DNA of 64,000 bases from Viridibacterium silvisoli (GCF_036017035.1 NZ_JAYXHS010000001.1:2050967-2114966), one strand, 5' to 3'; positions 42,661 through 51,760 are shown, counted from the stretch's first letter. Numbers and translations are program-made. Notes: generated by a model from the sequence alone, not told the origin.

Positions 42661-43404
42661 CTACTGTGGCTTCGTATCCAGCAGTGTCGAGAGCTTGTTG
42701 GAGAGCTCGGGAAGCAGGGTCGCGCGCATGTGCGCCGAGGTCTGCATGCGGATGCGCTCCGCGACATTGTCCAGCGCGCCGGCGATGACCTGGGGGAGCT
42801 CGCGTGCCAGCCAGGCATCGATGGATTGCGAGATATAGGCGTCCAGCTCGATCAGCTGCTCGGAGAATTGCAGCACGACGTCGTGGTGGGTTTCGCGCCG
42901 CGTTGACTCAAGCGCGAGCTGGTGCTGCGTCAGGCTTTCGTTGCGACCTTCCACGCGGCCTTGCGACATGCCCTGCGCGAAGCCTTCCTTGTAGGCCTCG
43001 TCGCGGCCTTCCTTGCGTCCTTGAGCGAGGGCGTTCTGGACGGCGAGTGGATTGCCGAGGCGGGCGCGGTCGAGCGCGTCCTGGATCGCCCTGTCCTGGT
43101 TCTTGAGCATCTCGCGCTGGGTGCGCTCGATAGCGTCGTTGATGAGGATGTTCACCTGTTCGGAAGACAAGCCACTCGTGGCCGGCTGGTCTTCCTCGTC
43201 TTCGAGCGCCATGACCTTTGGCACTTCCATGACGTCCATCACGTCGGTGAGCTCAGGCAGGTCGTCGATCACCTCGGTGAGCATGGGCAGCTCCTCAGAT
43301 TCGGAATTGACGCCATCGGGCCGGTTGCGCTTGATCAGCGCATCGGCCTTGGTGAGCAATTCGTCGGAGAGGTCAGCCTCGTTCAGCGAGGAAATCGGGT
43401 TCAT
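42661..43404 (-). CDS. Acidic/coiled-coil protein of unknown function between holC and valS
   Basis: A 247-residue soluble protein. The N-terminal 80 residues are strongly acidic and low in complexity. A long charged helical region follows (about 85-190), with Gly-spaced repeats such as GRKEGRDEAYKEGFAQGMSQGRVEGR, then a helical C-terminus. There is no signal peptide and no catalytic motif. The Gly/Glu/Arg pattern recalls FliH or SctL-type stalk proteins, but no flagellar or secretion genes are near. The function is not recognised. Confidence 0.7.
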   Translation of the reverse strand: MNPISSLNEADLSDELLTKADALIKRNRPDGVNSESEELPMLTEVIDDLPELTDVMDVMEVPKVMALEDEEDQPATSGLSSEQVNILINDAIERTQREMLKNQDRAIQDALDRARLGNPLAVQNALAQGRKEGRDEAYKEGFAQGMSQGRVEGRNESLTQHQLALESTRRETHHDVVLQFSEQLIELDAYISQSIDAWLARELPQVIAGALDNVAERIRMQTSAHMRATLLPELSNKLSTLLDTKPQ

Positions 43405-43454
43405 CTTGTCAGGGTCGGTGTTCTTGCCGTGTTTTCAGAATGTGTCTCGTTGTT

Positions 43455-43886
43455 TCAGTCAGGCTTCTTCGCAAGGTCGAATGCCGTAATGACATGGCCT
43501 TGCTCCTTGAAGGCCTGCCAGCGTTGCCGTGCCTGCTGGCGATCACCTTCCTGCGTGGAGACGATTTCAACCAGCATGCCGAAGTGCTTGAACGCTTCCG
43601 GCACAGGATCGTCGCTCAAGTTCACTAATACGTCCGTATGAGGCGGATTGTCCAGTCGCGAGGCGATGACCACGGGCGTGCGAGCTGCGAGCGGAGAGTC
43701 TGCGGCGACATGCGGCACGAAGGAGAGCGGCTGTGCCGTCCACAGCAGGCTGTCGAAACGCTGGGCGAGTGACGGATCCGGTGCGTGCACCAGTACGCGA
43801 TGCCCCTGCCGCACCGCTTTGGCCGTGATGGAGCAGGCCGCCATCAGGCGGTCAGGGGCATTGTGGTAGAACTTTATTTCAGTCAC
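43455..43886 (-). CDS. holC: DNA polymerase III chi subunit
   Basis: A 143-residue HolC that links the clamp loader to SSB. Visible family features include the start MTEIKFYHNAPDRLMAACSITAKAVRQG, the middle DSLLWTAQPLSFVPH, and LVNLSDDPVPEAF. Length matches the family. It lies between pepA and the acidic coiled-coil gene on the same strand, 34 bp after the pepA stop. The order pepA-holC-valS is conserved in many proteobacteria. Confidence 0.92.
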   Translation of the reverse strand: MTEIKFYHNAPDRLMAACSITAKAVRQGHRVLVHAPDPSLAQRFDSLLWTAQPLSFVPHVAADSPLAARTPVVIASRLDNPPHTDVLVNLSDDPVPEAFKHFGMLVEIVSTQEGDRQQARQRWQAFKEQGHVITAFDLAKKPD

Positions 43887-43920
43887 GTATTTGCGCTTGT
43901 TGGCCTGCTTGGTTGCCTGC

Positions 43921-45405
43921 TTATTTGCCAGCTCTGGCGATCAGGAAGTTGGTCAGCAGCGGTACAGGGCGGCCTGTTGCGCCCTTGTTCGCACCCGAAG
44001 TCCACGCGGTGCCAGCGATATCCAGGTGCGCCCACTTGTAGGCCTTGGTGAAGCGCGACAGGAAGCAGGCGGCCGTGATCGAGCCGGCAGGGCGACCGCC
44101 GATATTTGCCATGTCGGCGAAGTTGCTCTTGAGCTGGTCCTGGTACTCGTCGAACAAAGGTAGTTGCCAAGCGCGGTCACCGCAATCCACGCTGACATCC
44201 AGGATCTCGCGGGCGAGCGCGTCATCATTGGCCATCACGGCGCTGGTCTGGTGACCCAGCGCAATGATGCAGGCGCCGGTCAGCGTGGCGATGTCGATGA
44301 CGGCTGCAGGCTTGAAGCGCTCCGCGTAAGTCAGCGCATCGCACAGGATCAGGCGGCCTTCGGCGTCCGTGTTGAGGATTTCGATGGTCAGGCCCGCCAT
44401 CGAACGCACCACGTCGCCGGGGCGTGTGGCATTGCCAGCAGGCATGTTTTCGGTGGTCGGGATCAGGCCGACCAGGTTGATCGGCAGGCCCATTGCGGCG
44501 ACGGCCTTGAAGGTGCCGAGCACGGAGCCCGCGCCGCACATGTCGTACTTCATCTCGTCCATGCCTTCACCGGGCTTCAGCGATATGCCGCCGGTATCGA
44601 AGGTAACGCCCTTGCCGACGAGCACGATGGGCGCGGCCTTCTCTTTGCCGCCGCGGTACTCCATGACGATGAAGCGCGGCGGTTCGACGGCGCCTTGCGC
44701 AACGGACAGGAACGAACCCATGCCAAGCTTGGCAATGCCGGCGCGATCGAAGGTGGTGACCTTGAAACCGTAGTGCTTGCCGAGTTTCTTGGCCGTATCG
44801 GCAAGATAGGAAGGCGTGCAGACATTGGCAGGCAGGTTGCCCAGCTCCTTGGTCAGCGCCATGCCTTCGGCAATTGCGGCACCTTGTGCAACCGCATTCT
44901 TGGCAGCATTGTCGCTGCGGCCGACGAGCAGGAAGTCGAGCTTGGCGACGCCGTTCTTGCTCTTCTCCTTCACTGCGCGCGGCACGTCGAAACGGTAGGC
45001 CGCGTCGGCAATCAGCTGGGTCGCAGTCTGCAGTGTGTAAGGCAGGTCACGCTGGGCTGGAATGGCGTCGGTAATGCAGACGGCTGCATCCGCTGCACGA
45101 TGGCTCGCCAGCCACTTGCCGAGGCTGCTGGTCGCAGTGCGCAGTGCCTTGTCGTTGTATTCAGCCTTCTTGCCGAGGCCGATGACCAGCACGCGTTCAG
45201 CCGCGACGCCGGGCAGGACGGGAATGAGCAGCAGGCTGCCAGCCTTGCTTTCGAGATCGCGTTTGACGAGTCGTGCGAGCTCGCCATTGCTGGCGTCGCT
45301 GACGGCTTGCGCCTGTGCGCCGAGAGCGCTATCGGCGAAGGCGGTGACGACCAGGCAGGCTGTCTTCAGTTTCTCGGGGGCACTGGCTTTTATGCTAAAT
45401 TCCAC
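43921..45405 (-). CDS. pepA: Leucyl aminopeptidase PepA
   Basis: A 494-residue M17 cytosol aminopeptidase with two metals. The signature NTDAEGRLIL is present, with metal and catalytic residues in VGKGVTFDTGG and MKYDMCGAGSV. I placed the start at the GTG at 45405 because GAGG lies 7 bases upstream and the protein then begins with EFSIKAS, as family members do; the open frame extends 17 codons further. Divergent from lptF, as often in betaproteobacteria, and followed by holC. Confidence 0.95.
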   Translation of the reverse strand: MEFSIKASAPEKLKTACLVVTAFADSALGAQAQAVSDASNGELARLVKRDLESKAGSLLLIPVLPGVAAERVLVIGLGKKAEYNDKALRTATSSLGKWLASHRAADAAVCITDAIPAQRDLPYTLQTATQLIADAAYRFDVPRAVKEKSKNGVAKLDFLLVGRSDNAAKNAVAQGAAIAEGMALTKELGNLPANVCTPSYLADTAKKLGKHYGFKVTTFDRAGIAKLGMGSFLSVAQGAVEPPRFIVMEYRGGKEKAAPIVLVGKGVTFDTGGISLKPGEGMDEMKYDMCGAGSVLGTFKAVAAMGLPINLVGLIPTTENMPAGNATRPGDVVRSMAGLTIEILNTDAEGRLILCDALTYAERFKPAAVIDIATLTGACIIALGHQTSAVMANDDALAREILDVSVDCGDRAWQLPLFDEYQDQLKSNFADMANIGGRPAGSITAACFLSRFTKAYKWAHLDIAGTAWTSGANKGATGRPVPLLTNFLIARAGK

Positions 45406-45666
45406 GGGCTGACCTCGTAATAAACGCCTTGTAGAAGGCGGTTGTGATCGTTTCAATCAAGGCTCGGTCATGCAATGCCGACCGGGCCTGCCGCATGCGT
45501 AGAGGTTCGTTGGGCACGCGCTGTCATGCGGGCCAGTGCATTATCCCCGCTTGCATCAAGCGCCGTCAAAGCGCACCCCGGAGTACGCGGATTGCGGCGC
45601 CAGTAAGCAACACCGGCAATACCGCCTGCGAGTTCATTTGCAACCTCATTTGCGACCCACCCAGAC

Positions 45667-46737
45667 ATGATTTTCCGCCGCGCCGCCGTGCGTGAATTTG
45701 CCAGCACCGCCGCAGCCATTTCCATGGCGCTGCTGTTCATCATGGTGACCGTGGTGCTCATCCGTTTGTTGTCGCAGGCGGCGGGCGGGCGTGTTCCTGC
45801 GGATGCCGTGCTGGCGCTGATCGGCTTTTCCACGCTGAACCAGTTGCCGGTCGTGCTGGCCCTGTCGAGTTTCGTGGCGGTCCTCATGTCCATGAGTCGC
45901 AGCTACCGGGATTCAGAGATGGTGGTGTGGTTTGCGTCGGGCTTGCCACTGACCGCATGGATCAGCCCGGTGCTGCGTTTCGCCGTGCCGGTCGCGCTGG
46001 TCGTTGCAGTGATGTCGCTGTTCCTGTCGCCGTGGGCACAACAACAGCAGACCGAATATCGCAAACGCCTCGAGAATCGCGACGAGGTCTCGCGCGTCGC
46101 CCCGGGTTCGTTCCGTGAGTCGAACGATGCGCATCGCGTGTTTTTCGTCGAGTCCGTGGACAAGGATGCGGGGCGTGTACACAACGTCTTCATCAGCGCG
46201 CTGCAAAACGGCAAGCAGAATGTCACGGTAGCGGCCGAAGGCGTCGTCGAGACGGCGAAGAATGGCGATCGTTTCATCGTCCTGCTCAATGGCCGTCGCT
46301 ATGAGGGCGAGCCGGGCATGGCGGATTACCGCGTGATGCAGTTTGAGCGCTACGCCGTGCGCATCGAGCCGAAGGAAGTGGGCGAGCTGGAGTTTTCGGC
46401 CAAGCAATTGCCGACGACGGACCTGCTTGAAAAGCCCACGCCGGCCGGCTGGGGCGAAATGGTCTGGCGTATCGGCATGCCCATTGCCACGGTGCTGCTG
46501 GCGCTGCTGGCTATTCCTCTGTCATTCGTCAATCCGCGCGCCGGGCGCACCAACAGCCTGATCTTCGCGCTGCTCACGTTCACCATCTATCTCAACCTGA
46601 TCGGCGTATCGCGCGCCTGGGTGACGCAAGGCAAGCTCGGCGTGGTGGAGGGCACGTGGGGCGTGCACGGCCTCATGCTGGCCCTGCTCGGTGTGCTTTT
46701 CCTGGTTCGGTTGGCGCCGTCCGTGCGCCGCAAATAA
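45667..46737 (+). CDS. lptF: LPS export ABC transporter permease LptF
   Basis: A 356-residue inner membrane subunit of the LptB2FG complex that pulls lipopolysaccharide out of the membrane. It has three N-terminal membrane segments, a periplasmic beta-jellyroll (about 120-265) and three C-terminal segments. The family pattern is clear from the IPLSFVNPRAGR region. It starts 20 bp before lptG's coding region and is divergent from pepA. The 261-bp spacer to pepA holds no other gene. Confidence 0.94.
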   Translation: MIFRRAAVREFASTAAAISMALLFIMVTVVLIRLLSQAAGGRVPADAVLALIGFSTLNQLPVVLALSSFVAVLMSMSRSYRDSEMVVWFASGLPLTAWISPVLRFAVPVALVVAVMSLFLSPWAQQQQTEYRKRLENRDEVSRVAPGSFRESNDAHRVFFVESVDKDAGRVHNVFISALQNGKQNVTVAAEGVVETAKNGDRFIVLLNGRRYEGEPGMADYRVMQFERYAVRIEPKEVGELEFSAKQLPTTDLLEKPTPAGWGEMVWRIGMPIATVLLALLAIPLSFVNPRAGRTNSLIFALLTFTIYLNLIGVSRAWVTQGKLGVVEGTWGVHGLMLALLGVLFLVRLAPSVRRK

Positions 46738-46756
46738 GAGCGGAAGGGTTCAAAAA

Positions 46757-47830
46757 ATGAAGACGCTCAGCCGCCATTTGCGCAAAGAAGTCGTTGGGGC
46801 CACGCTGCTTGTGCTGCTGGCGTTCATTGCGCTGTTTGCATTCTTCGATTTTCTGGGCGAGCTCGATCAGGTCGGGCAGGGTGGCTACAAGCTCAAGCAT
46901 GCTTTGATTTTTGTGGCCCTCACCATTCCTAGTCGGGCTTACGAAATCATGCCGATTGCTGTGCTGATCGGCGCGCTCTACGCGCTGACCCAGCTGGCGC
47001 GCCACTCGGAGCTGACCGTGATGCGCGCGGCAGGCGTGTCGACCCTGCGCATGCTGGGCAGTCTGCTGCGCGTCGGCCTTATTTTCGTGGTCGTGACCTT
47101 TGCGTTGGGTGAATACATCGCGCCGCCACTGGAGCGTGTTGCCCAGAAATGGCGGCTGCGCAGCACCAATGCATCGGCGCCTCAGGAGCTGCGCACCGGG
47201 GTCTGGTTGCGCGATGGCAACAGGTTCATCAATGTCGGCAAGGCGCAGCCGGATGCGGCGCTGGAAAACATCAAGGTCTACGAGCTTGACGATGCGTATC
47301 ACGTGCGCTCGATCAGTTTCGCCGAGCGCGGCGAATACGCAGGAGATGGCAACTGGCTTGTCTCGAACGTCGTGCAGACGCGCTTGCTGGGCGACCGCAC
47401 GGAAGTGGAGAGCTTTGCGCAGATGCCGGTGCGCTCTTCGCTCACGCCCAATATGTTCAGTGTTGGCATGGTGACGCCCGAGCGCATGGCAATCGGCAGT
47501 CTGTACCAGTACGTCCAGCATTTGCAGGAGAACCGCCAGCGCACGGGGCGCTACGAGGTTGCGTACTGGAAGAAGCTGATCTATCCGTTTGCCGCGCTGG
47601 TGATGATCGGCCTGGCACTGCCGTTCTGCCTCGGCAGTCAGCGCGCCGGCAATGTCAGCGCACGCGTCATGCTCGGCGTCATGCTGGGTATGGGTTTCTA
47701 CCTGCTCAACGGGTTGTCGTCTAATCTCGGCGTAATCAATGGCTGGCCCGCCTTGCCGACTGCTGCCGCGCCGAGCCTGCTGTTCCTTGCGCTCGCAATC
47801 TTCATGCTGCGAGCAGTCGAGCGGCGTTAG
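46757..47830 (+). CDS. lptG: LPS export ABC transporter permease LptG
   Basis: A 357-residue partner of LptF with the same layout: three membrane segments, a periplasmic jellyroll and three membrane segments. The C-terminal part contains KKLIYPFAALVMIGLALPF, typical of LptG. The ATG at 46757 gives the normal start MKTLSRHLRKEV, and GGAAGGG is upstream. It follows lptF by 19 bp and converges with the RDD gene, leaving 7 bp. Confidence 0.94.
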   Translation: MKTLSRHLRKEVVGATLLVLLAFIALFAFFDFLGELDQVGQGGYKLKHALIFVALTIPSRAYEIMPIAVLIGALYALTQLARHSELTVMRAAGVSTLRMLGSLLRVGLIFVVVTFALGEYIAPPLERVAQKWRLRSTNASAPQELRTGVWLRDGNRFINVGKAQPDAALENIKVYELDDAYHVRSISFAERGEYAGDGNWLVSNVVQTRLLGDRTEVESFAQMPVRSSLTPNMFSVGMVTPERMAIGSLYQYVQHLQENRQRTGRYEVAYWKKLIYPFAALVMIGLALPFCLGSQRAGNVSARVMLGVMLGMGFYLLNGLSSNLGVINGWPALPTAAAPSLLFLALAIFMLRAVERR

Positions 47831-47837
47831 TTGATGC

Positions 47838-48320
47838 TCAGCGCCTGGTCAGTTGCGGAGGGTCGAAAATGACACAGGTTCCTGCCAGCCGATCATGTAC
47901 GAACTGGCGGTCGCGATCGACATAGGCGGCCCACAGGATGCCGACGCCGCTCACGATCAGCAGCAGTGACGGCCAGGCCAGCACGTAGCGGATGATGCAT
48001 TGACGTAGCGTGGGCGCGCGGCCGGTCGTGGCGTCCACCAGCTGCAGACGCCAGGTCTGCATGGCGAGCGTCTGGCCAAGCTTGTGCCAGACAAACACGA
48101 AATAGACTCCCAGAATCAGGAACAAGGCGAGCCACTCCAGCCCGCCCGGCACGTTCACGCCAAGGCCGTGCAAGAAAACAAGGGGTGCAAACCAGGTAAC
48201 TGCGCCAACGCCAAACGTCGGCAGGCTTTCATAGAGCATGGCGGCAAGGCGGCGGCGCAGCGAAGCGAGCTCGACCGCCGGGCGGGCCGCGGCGGTCGGA
48301 TGCGAAATGGCGGTATTCAT
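47838..48320 (-). CDS. RDD-family membrane protein
   Basis: A 160-residue membrane protein with about three to four helices and the RDD domain pattern (RRRLAAMLYESL near the start, then MQTWRLQLVDATTGRAPTLRQ). RDD proteins are of poorly known function; some are linked to transport. Its start overlaps the DUF3106 gene by 4 bp (ATGA), and it is the last gene of the sigma factor-DUF3619-DUF3106-RDD operon. Confidence 0.85.
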   Translation of the reverse strand: MNTAISHPTAAARPAVELASLRRRLAAMLYESLPTFGVGAVTWFAPLVFLHGLGVNVPGGLEWLALFLILGVYFVFVWHKLGQTLAMQTWRLQLVDATTGRAPTLRQCIIRYVLAWPSLLLIVSGVGILWAAYVDRDRQFVHDRLAGTCVIFDPPQLTRR

Positions 48321-48946
48321 GAGGTTGGAGTGGCTTTGGCCGGATCAGGCTGGCTGGTCGGCGCGGATTGCAAAGATGGTGTGACGGCAGGCTGCGATGT
48401 CGGCGTAGCGGGTTTGCGGCCGGGCTTGACCGTGCGTGGCGCCACGACAACCGGCTTGGGTGGGCGAACCCCTGGCAATGCGCTTGGAGCAGAGGCGGAA
48501 GCGGGAGGAGGCGTCTTGGGCGCTGCCTTCAGTGCTTGCTTCTGTTCGGTGGGCAAAGCATCGTATTCACGCCACTTCTGCTCCAGCTGCTTGCGCTCTT
48601 CCGGAGGTGCTGTGCGCAGCTTCTTGTACTGTTCGCGGGCGTTCTGGCGCTCCTGCGGCGTCAGTTTCGACCACTCCTGCATGCGCGCACGCACGTTTGC
48701 CTGCTCGGGCGGCGTCATTTTTGGGTAGCGATCAGCGATACCCATCCACTTGAGCTTGGCAACTTCGGAAAAAGTGTTCCATTCCTTGGCGAACGGCGCC
48801 AGGACCTCGCGCTGGGTCGGTGTCAGGTGCGCCCAGTCAGAGCCGGTCTGGACGATGGGGGCTGTTGCGGCAAGAGCGGGGCCGAGGATCGTGAACGGTA
48901 GCGCAACAGCGCATGCGATCAGGGCTGCGCGGAGGAATTCAGCCAT
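48317..48946 (-). CDS. Exported DUF3106 protein
   Basis: A 209-residue protein with a signal peptide (about 1-27, ending LAAT). A region of helical repeats follows that is rich in WxxLTPxQRxxL and PxxRxxLxxxxxxxxxLP motifs, the DUF3106 pattern. The tail is Pro/Ala/Thr-rich and unstructured (about 140-209). The repeated segments resemble periplasmic stress-sensing helical proteins such as CpxP/Spy/ZraP, but that is analogy only. It overlaps the DUF3619 gene by 28 bp. Confidence 0.82.
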   Translation of the reverse strand: MAEFLRAALIACAVALPFTILGPALAATAPIVQTGSDWAHLTPTQREVLAPFAKEWNTFSEVAKLKWMGIADRYPKMTPPEQANVRARMQEWSKLTPQERQNAREQYKKLRTAPPEERKQLEQKWREYDALPTEQKQALKAAPKTPPPASASAPSALPGVRPPKPVVVAPRTVKPGRKPATPTSQPAVTPSLQSAPTSQPDPAKATPTS

Positions 48947-49320
48947 GTATCAAAGCCGCGGTCGAGGTAGGCATTAATCGGGAGGTCATCGGCCAGCAGC
49001 GCACTATCTACTTCTTCCAGCTCCGCGGCGCGCTGGATAGAGGTGACGTAATCACCACAGACGAGAAATGCAGCCAGGGCCGCCGCAGCGGCAAGGGGGC
49101 GCCAATAGTCTTCGCCCATGCCGAAGAGGTGGCGGCCCATACCGGCCAGCGACAGCTCTCCGACACTATCAACATGGTGTGCCAAGGCGCGCTGGCGGGC
49201 TTCGAACAGGCGGTCGGTGGCGGCTGGTTCAAGCGCGGTGCTGGCCAGATTGAGCTTGTGGCGAATCTTCAGGCCGAACTGTTGCTCGAACGCTTGTTGG
49301 TCCATCGTTGGTTGGTTCAT
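48919..49320 (-). CDS. DUF3619 single-span membrane protein, possible anti-sigma factor
   Basis: A 133-residue protein. A cytoplasmic N-terminal region of about 80 helical residues precedes one membrane segment (PLAAAAALAAFLVCGDYV) and a short acidic outer tail. This topology, and a start that overlaps the sigma gene stop by ATGA, are what one expects of an anti-sigma factor. No ZAS zinc motif (HxxxCxxC) is present. The ATG at 49320 has AAGGGGA upstream. The anti-sigma role is inference. Confidence 0.75.
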   Translation of the reverse strand: MNQPTMDQQAFEQQFGLKIRHKLNLASTALEPAATDRLFEARQRALAHHVDSVGELSLAGMGRHLFGMGEDYWRPLAAAAALAAFLVCGDYVTSIQRAAELEEVDSALLADDLPINAYLDRGFDTWLNSSAQP

Positions 49321-49805
49321 GGCTCGATCCCCTTTTCGCGCAGCGCTGCCGCCAGCGTGTGCACAGCCCGTGAGCAGTGCGTTTTGACACTGCCTTCCGA
49401 GCATCCCATCGCGGCTGCGGTCTCCGCGATATCCATCTCTTCCCAGTAACGCATCAGGAACGCTTCGCGTTGACGTGCCGGTAAACGCTCTATGGCCCGC
49501 TCGATTATCGCCAGCATCTGATTCTGCTGGTACTGCCCATGCGGGGTGTCGGCGTGCTTGGAGTCGTCTTCGCTTTCCAGAGTTTCCAGGATGTCGAAAT
49601 CTTCCTCGTCATCCTTGCGGAAGGCCGAGAAAAAGCTCACCCACAGGTTGCGCACCTTCTGGCGGCGATGGTGATCACGAACGGCATTCTGCAGGATGCG
49701 CTGGAACAGCATCGGGAACTCTGACGCAGGGCGCTGCCCGTATTTTTCGGCCAGCCGCATCATTGCGTCCTGCACGATATCGAGCGCTGCCTGCTCATCG
49801 CGCAC
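49317..49805 (-). CDS. ECF-type RNA polymerase sigma factor, start uncertain
   Basis: At least 162 residues. Sigma region 2 includes the QAALDIVQDAMMRLAEKYG and HHRRQKVRNLW segments. Region 4 includes ERLPARQREAFLMRYWEEMDIAETAAAMGCSEGSVKTHCSRAVHTL. The GTG at 49805 is the first standard start, but sigma-like sequence continues upstream in frame (SDFLASVERRAFKQAQF), and no ATG, GTG or TTG is found before a stop at 49932. A CTG at 49880 could be the true start. It heads the overlapping operon with DUF3619, DUF3106 and RDD genes. Confidence 0.85.
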   Translation of the reverse strand: MRDEQAALDIVQDAMMRLAEKYGQRPASEFPMLFQRILQNAVRDHHRRQKVRNLWVSFFSAFRKDDEEDFDILETLESEDDSKHADTPHGQYQQNQMLAIIERAIERLPARQREAFLMRYWEEMDIAETAAAMGCSEGSVKTHCSRAVHTLAAALREKGIEP

Positions 49806-49957
49806 AGCGAACTGCGCCTGTTTGAAAGCGCGACGTTCAACGGAAGCCAGAAAATCGGACAGTTCTGAGCGGGAGGACAGGGTGTTGCCTTTGTCAGGTC
49901 GGACTGCGATAAGTCTTGATTTATGGACCTTTTATGGCCAGAAACAGGCCATTTTCC

Positions 49958-49986
49958 TTGACCAACGCTGCGTGCGGCGGTAACTT
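49958..49986 (+). promoter_or_regulatory. Candidate sigma-70 promoter of ilvB
   Basis: TTGACC (49958-49963), a 17-base spacer and TAACTT (49981-49986) lie about 55 bp upstream of the ilvB start. The -35 matches at 5 of 6 positions and the -10 is weak. A short hairpin (about 49934-49952) sits just upstream. No leader peptide or attenuator rich in Ile/Val/Leu codons was seen. Confidence 0.4.
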
Positions 49987-50040
49987 AGCGGGTTCTTTTT
50001 ATCAGAGGTCCGCAAAGACTTCTACTTGCCGGGTGTCGCA

Positions 50041-51744
50041 ATGCTTTTGACGGGTGCCGAGATTGTAGTGAGGTGTCTACAGGAAGAAAAGGTCGAGTAT
50101 CTATTCGGCTATCCTGGCGGCGCTGTTCTGTTTATCTACGATGAGCTGTTCAAGCAGGACAAAGTACGCCACGTACTGGTTCGCCACGAGCAGGCTGCTG
50201 TGCATGCCGCCGACGGTTATGCCCGCTCTACCGAGAGCGTAGGCGTTGCGCTGGTGACTTCCGGCCCTGGTGCCACCAATGCCGTGACCGGCATTGCGAC
50301 TGCCTATATGGATTCGATCCCGATGGTGATCATCAGTGGTCAGGTGCCAACGCCCGCCATTGGCCTGGATGCGTTCCAGGAAGTCGACACGGTCGGCATC
50401 ACCCGCCCTTGCGTGAAGCACAACTTCCTCGTCAAGGACGTCAAGGACATTGCCGAGACGATCAAGAAGGCTTTCTATATCGCCAAGACTGGCCGTCCCG
50501 GCCCGGTGCTGGTCGATATCCCGAAGGACATCACCGCGCACAAGTGCGAATTCGTCTATCCGGAAAGCGTCTCGCTGCGCTCGTACAACCCCGTGGTGAA
50601 GGGCCATCACGGCCAGATCAAGAAGGCCGCCCAGCTGTTGCTCGAAGCCAAGCGCCCGATGATCTACACCGGCGGTGGCGTGGTGCTGTCGAATGCGGCC
50701 AAGGAGCTGACCAAGCTGGCACGCGCGCTGGGCTTCCCGGTCACGAATACGCTGATGGGCCTTGGCGGGTTCCCCGCCACGGACAAGCAGTTCGTCGGCA
50801 TGCTGGGCATGCACGGCACCTACGAAGCCAATATGTCGATGCACTACTGCGACGTCTTGCTGGCCGTCGGTGCGCGCTTTGACGATCGCGTGATCGGCGA
50901 TCCAAAGCACTTCCAGTCTGAACCGCGCAAGATCATCCATATCGACATCGATCCTTCCTCCATCTCCAAGCGCGTCAAGGTTGACGTGCCCATCGTGGGC
51001 GATGTGAAGGAAGTGCTGGAAGAACTGGCGCGCCTGATCGAAGCCGAAAAGCCGAACCCGGAGAACTCCGCGGCCTGGTGGCGTCAGATCGACGAATGGC
51101 GCGGCAAGCAGTGCATGCTCTACAAGGGCTCGGACGAAGTCATCAAACCGCAATTCGTCGTGCAGAAAATGTGGGAAGTCACGGGCGGCGACGCTTTCGT
51201 GGCGACCGACGTCGGCCAGCATCAGATGTGGGCAGCGCAGTATTACGGCTTCGATGAACCACGTCGCTGGGTCACTTCCGGCGGCTTGGGCACGATGGGC
51301 TTTGGTCTGCCGGCGGCGATGGGCATCCAGCTCGCGCACCCGGACAAGCCAGTTGCGGTCGTGACGGGTGAAGGCTCGATCCAGATGTGTATCCAGGAGC
51401 TGTCCACCTGCAAGCAGTACCGTCTGCCGATCAAGGTGGTGAGTCTGAACAACCGTTACCTCGGCATGGTGCGTCAGTGGCAGGAGTTCTTCCACGGCAA
51501 TCGCTATTCCGAGTCCTACATGGATTCGCTGCCGGACTTCGCCAAGGTGGCTGAGGCCTACGGGCATCGCGGCATCCAGATCACCAAGCCTTCCGACGTG
51601 GAAGGCGCACTGCGTGAAGCTTTCATCACGCACAAGAACGATCTGGTGTTCATGGACTTCCAGGTCGACTCGACCGAGAACGTCTATCCGATGGTGCAGG
51701 GTGGCAAGGGTCTCACCGAGATGATTCTCGCTGAAGACCTGTAA
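50041..51744 (+). CDS. ilvB: Acetolactate synthase large subunit
   Basis: A 567-residue ThDP-dependent enzyme that joins two pyruvates, or pyruvate and 2-ketobutyrate, in valine, leucine and isoleucine synthesis. The N-terminal GYPGGAVLFIYDEL and RHEQAAVHAADGYAR include the catalytic Glu of HEQ. The C-terminal ThDP motif reads GEGSIQM ... NN, with Glu in place of the usual Asp, as is common in betaproteobacteria. The ATG at 50041 begins MLLTGAEIVV; a TTG at 50026 would add five residues. First gene of ilvB-ilvH-ilvC. Confidence 0.96.
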   Translation: MLLTGAEIVVRCLQEEKVEYLFGYPGGAVLFIYDELFKQDKVRHVLVRHEQAAVHAADGYARSTESVGVALVTSGPGATNAVTGIATAYMDSIPMVIISGQVPTPAIGLDAFQEVDTVGITRPCVKHNFLVKDVKDIAETIKKAFYIAKTGRPGPVLVDIPKDITAHKCEFVYPESVSLRSYNPVVKGHHGQIKKAAQLLLEAKRPMIYTGGGVVLSNAAKELTKLARALGFPVTNTLMGLGGFPATDKQFVGMLGMHGTYEANMSMHYCDVLLAVGARFDDRVIGDPKHFQSEPRKIIHIDIDPSSISKRVKVDVPIVGDVKEVLEELARLIEAEKPNPENSAAWWRQIDEWRGKQCMLYKGSDEVIKPQFVVQKMWEVTGGDAFVATDVGQHQMWAAQYYGFDEPRRWVTSGGLGTMGFGLPAAMGIQLAHPDKPVAVVTGEGSIQMCIQELSTCKQYRLPIKVVSLNNRYLGMVRQWQEFFHGNRYSESYMDSLPDFAKVAEAYGHRGIQITKPSDVEGALREAFITHKNDLVFMDFQVDSTENVYPMVQGGKGLTEMILAEDL

Positions 51745-51760
51745 TCGAAGAGTTGAACCC

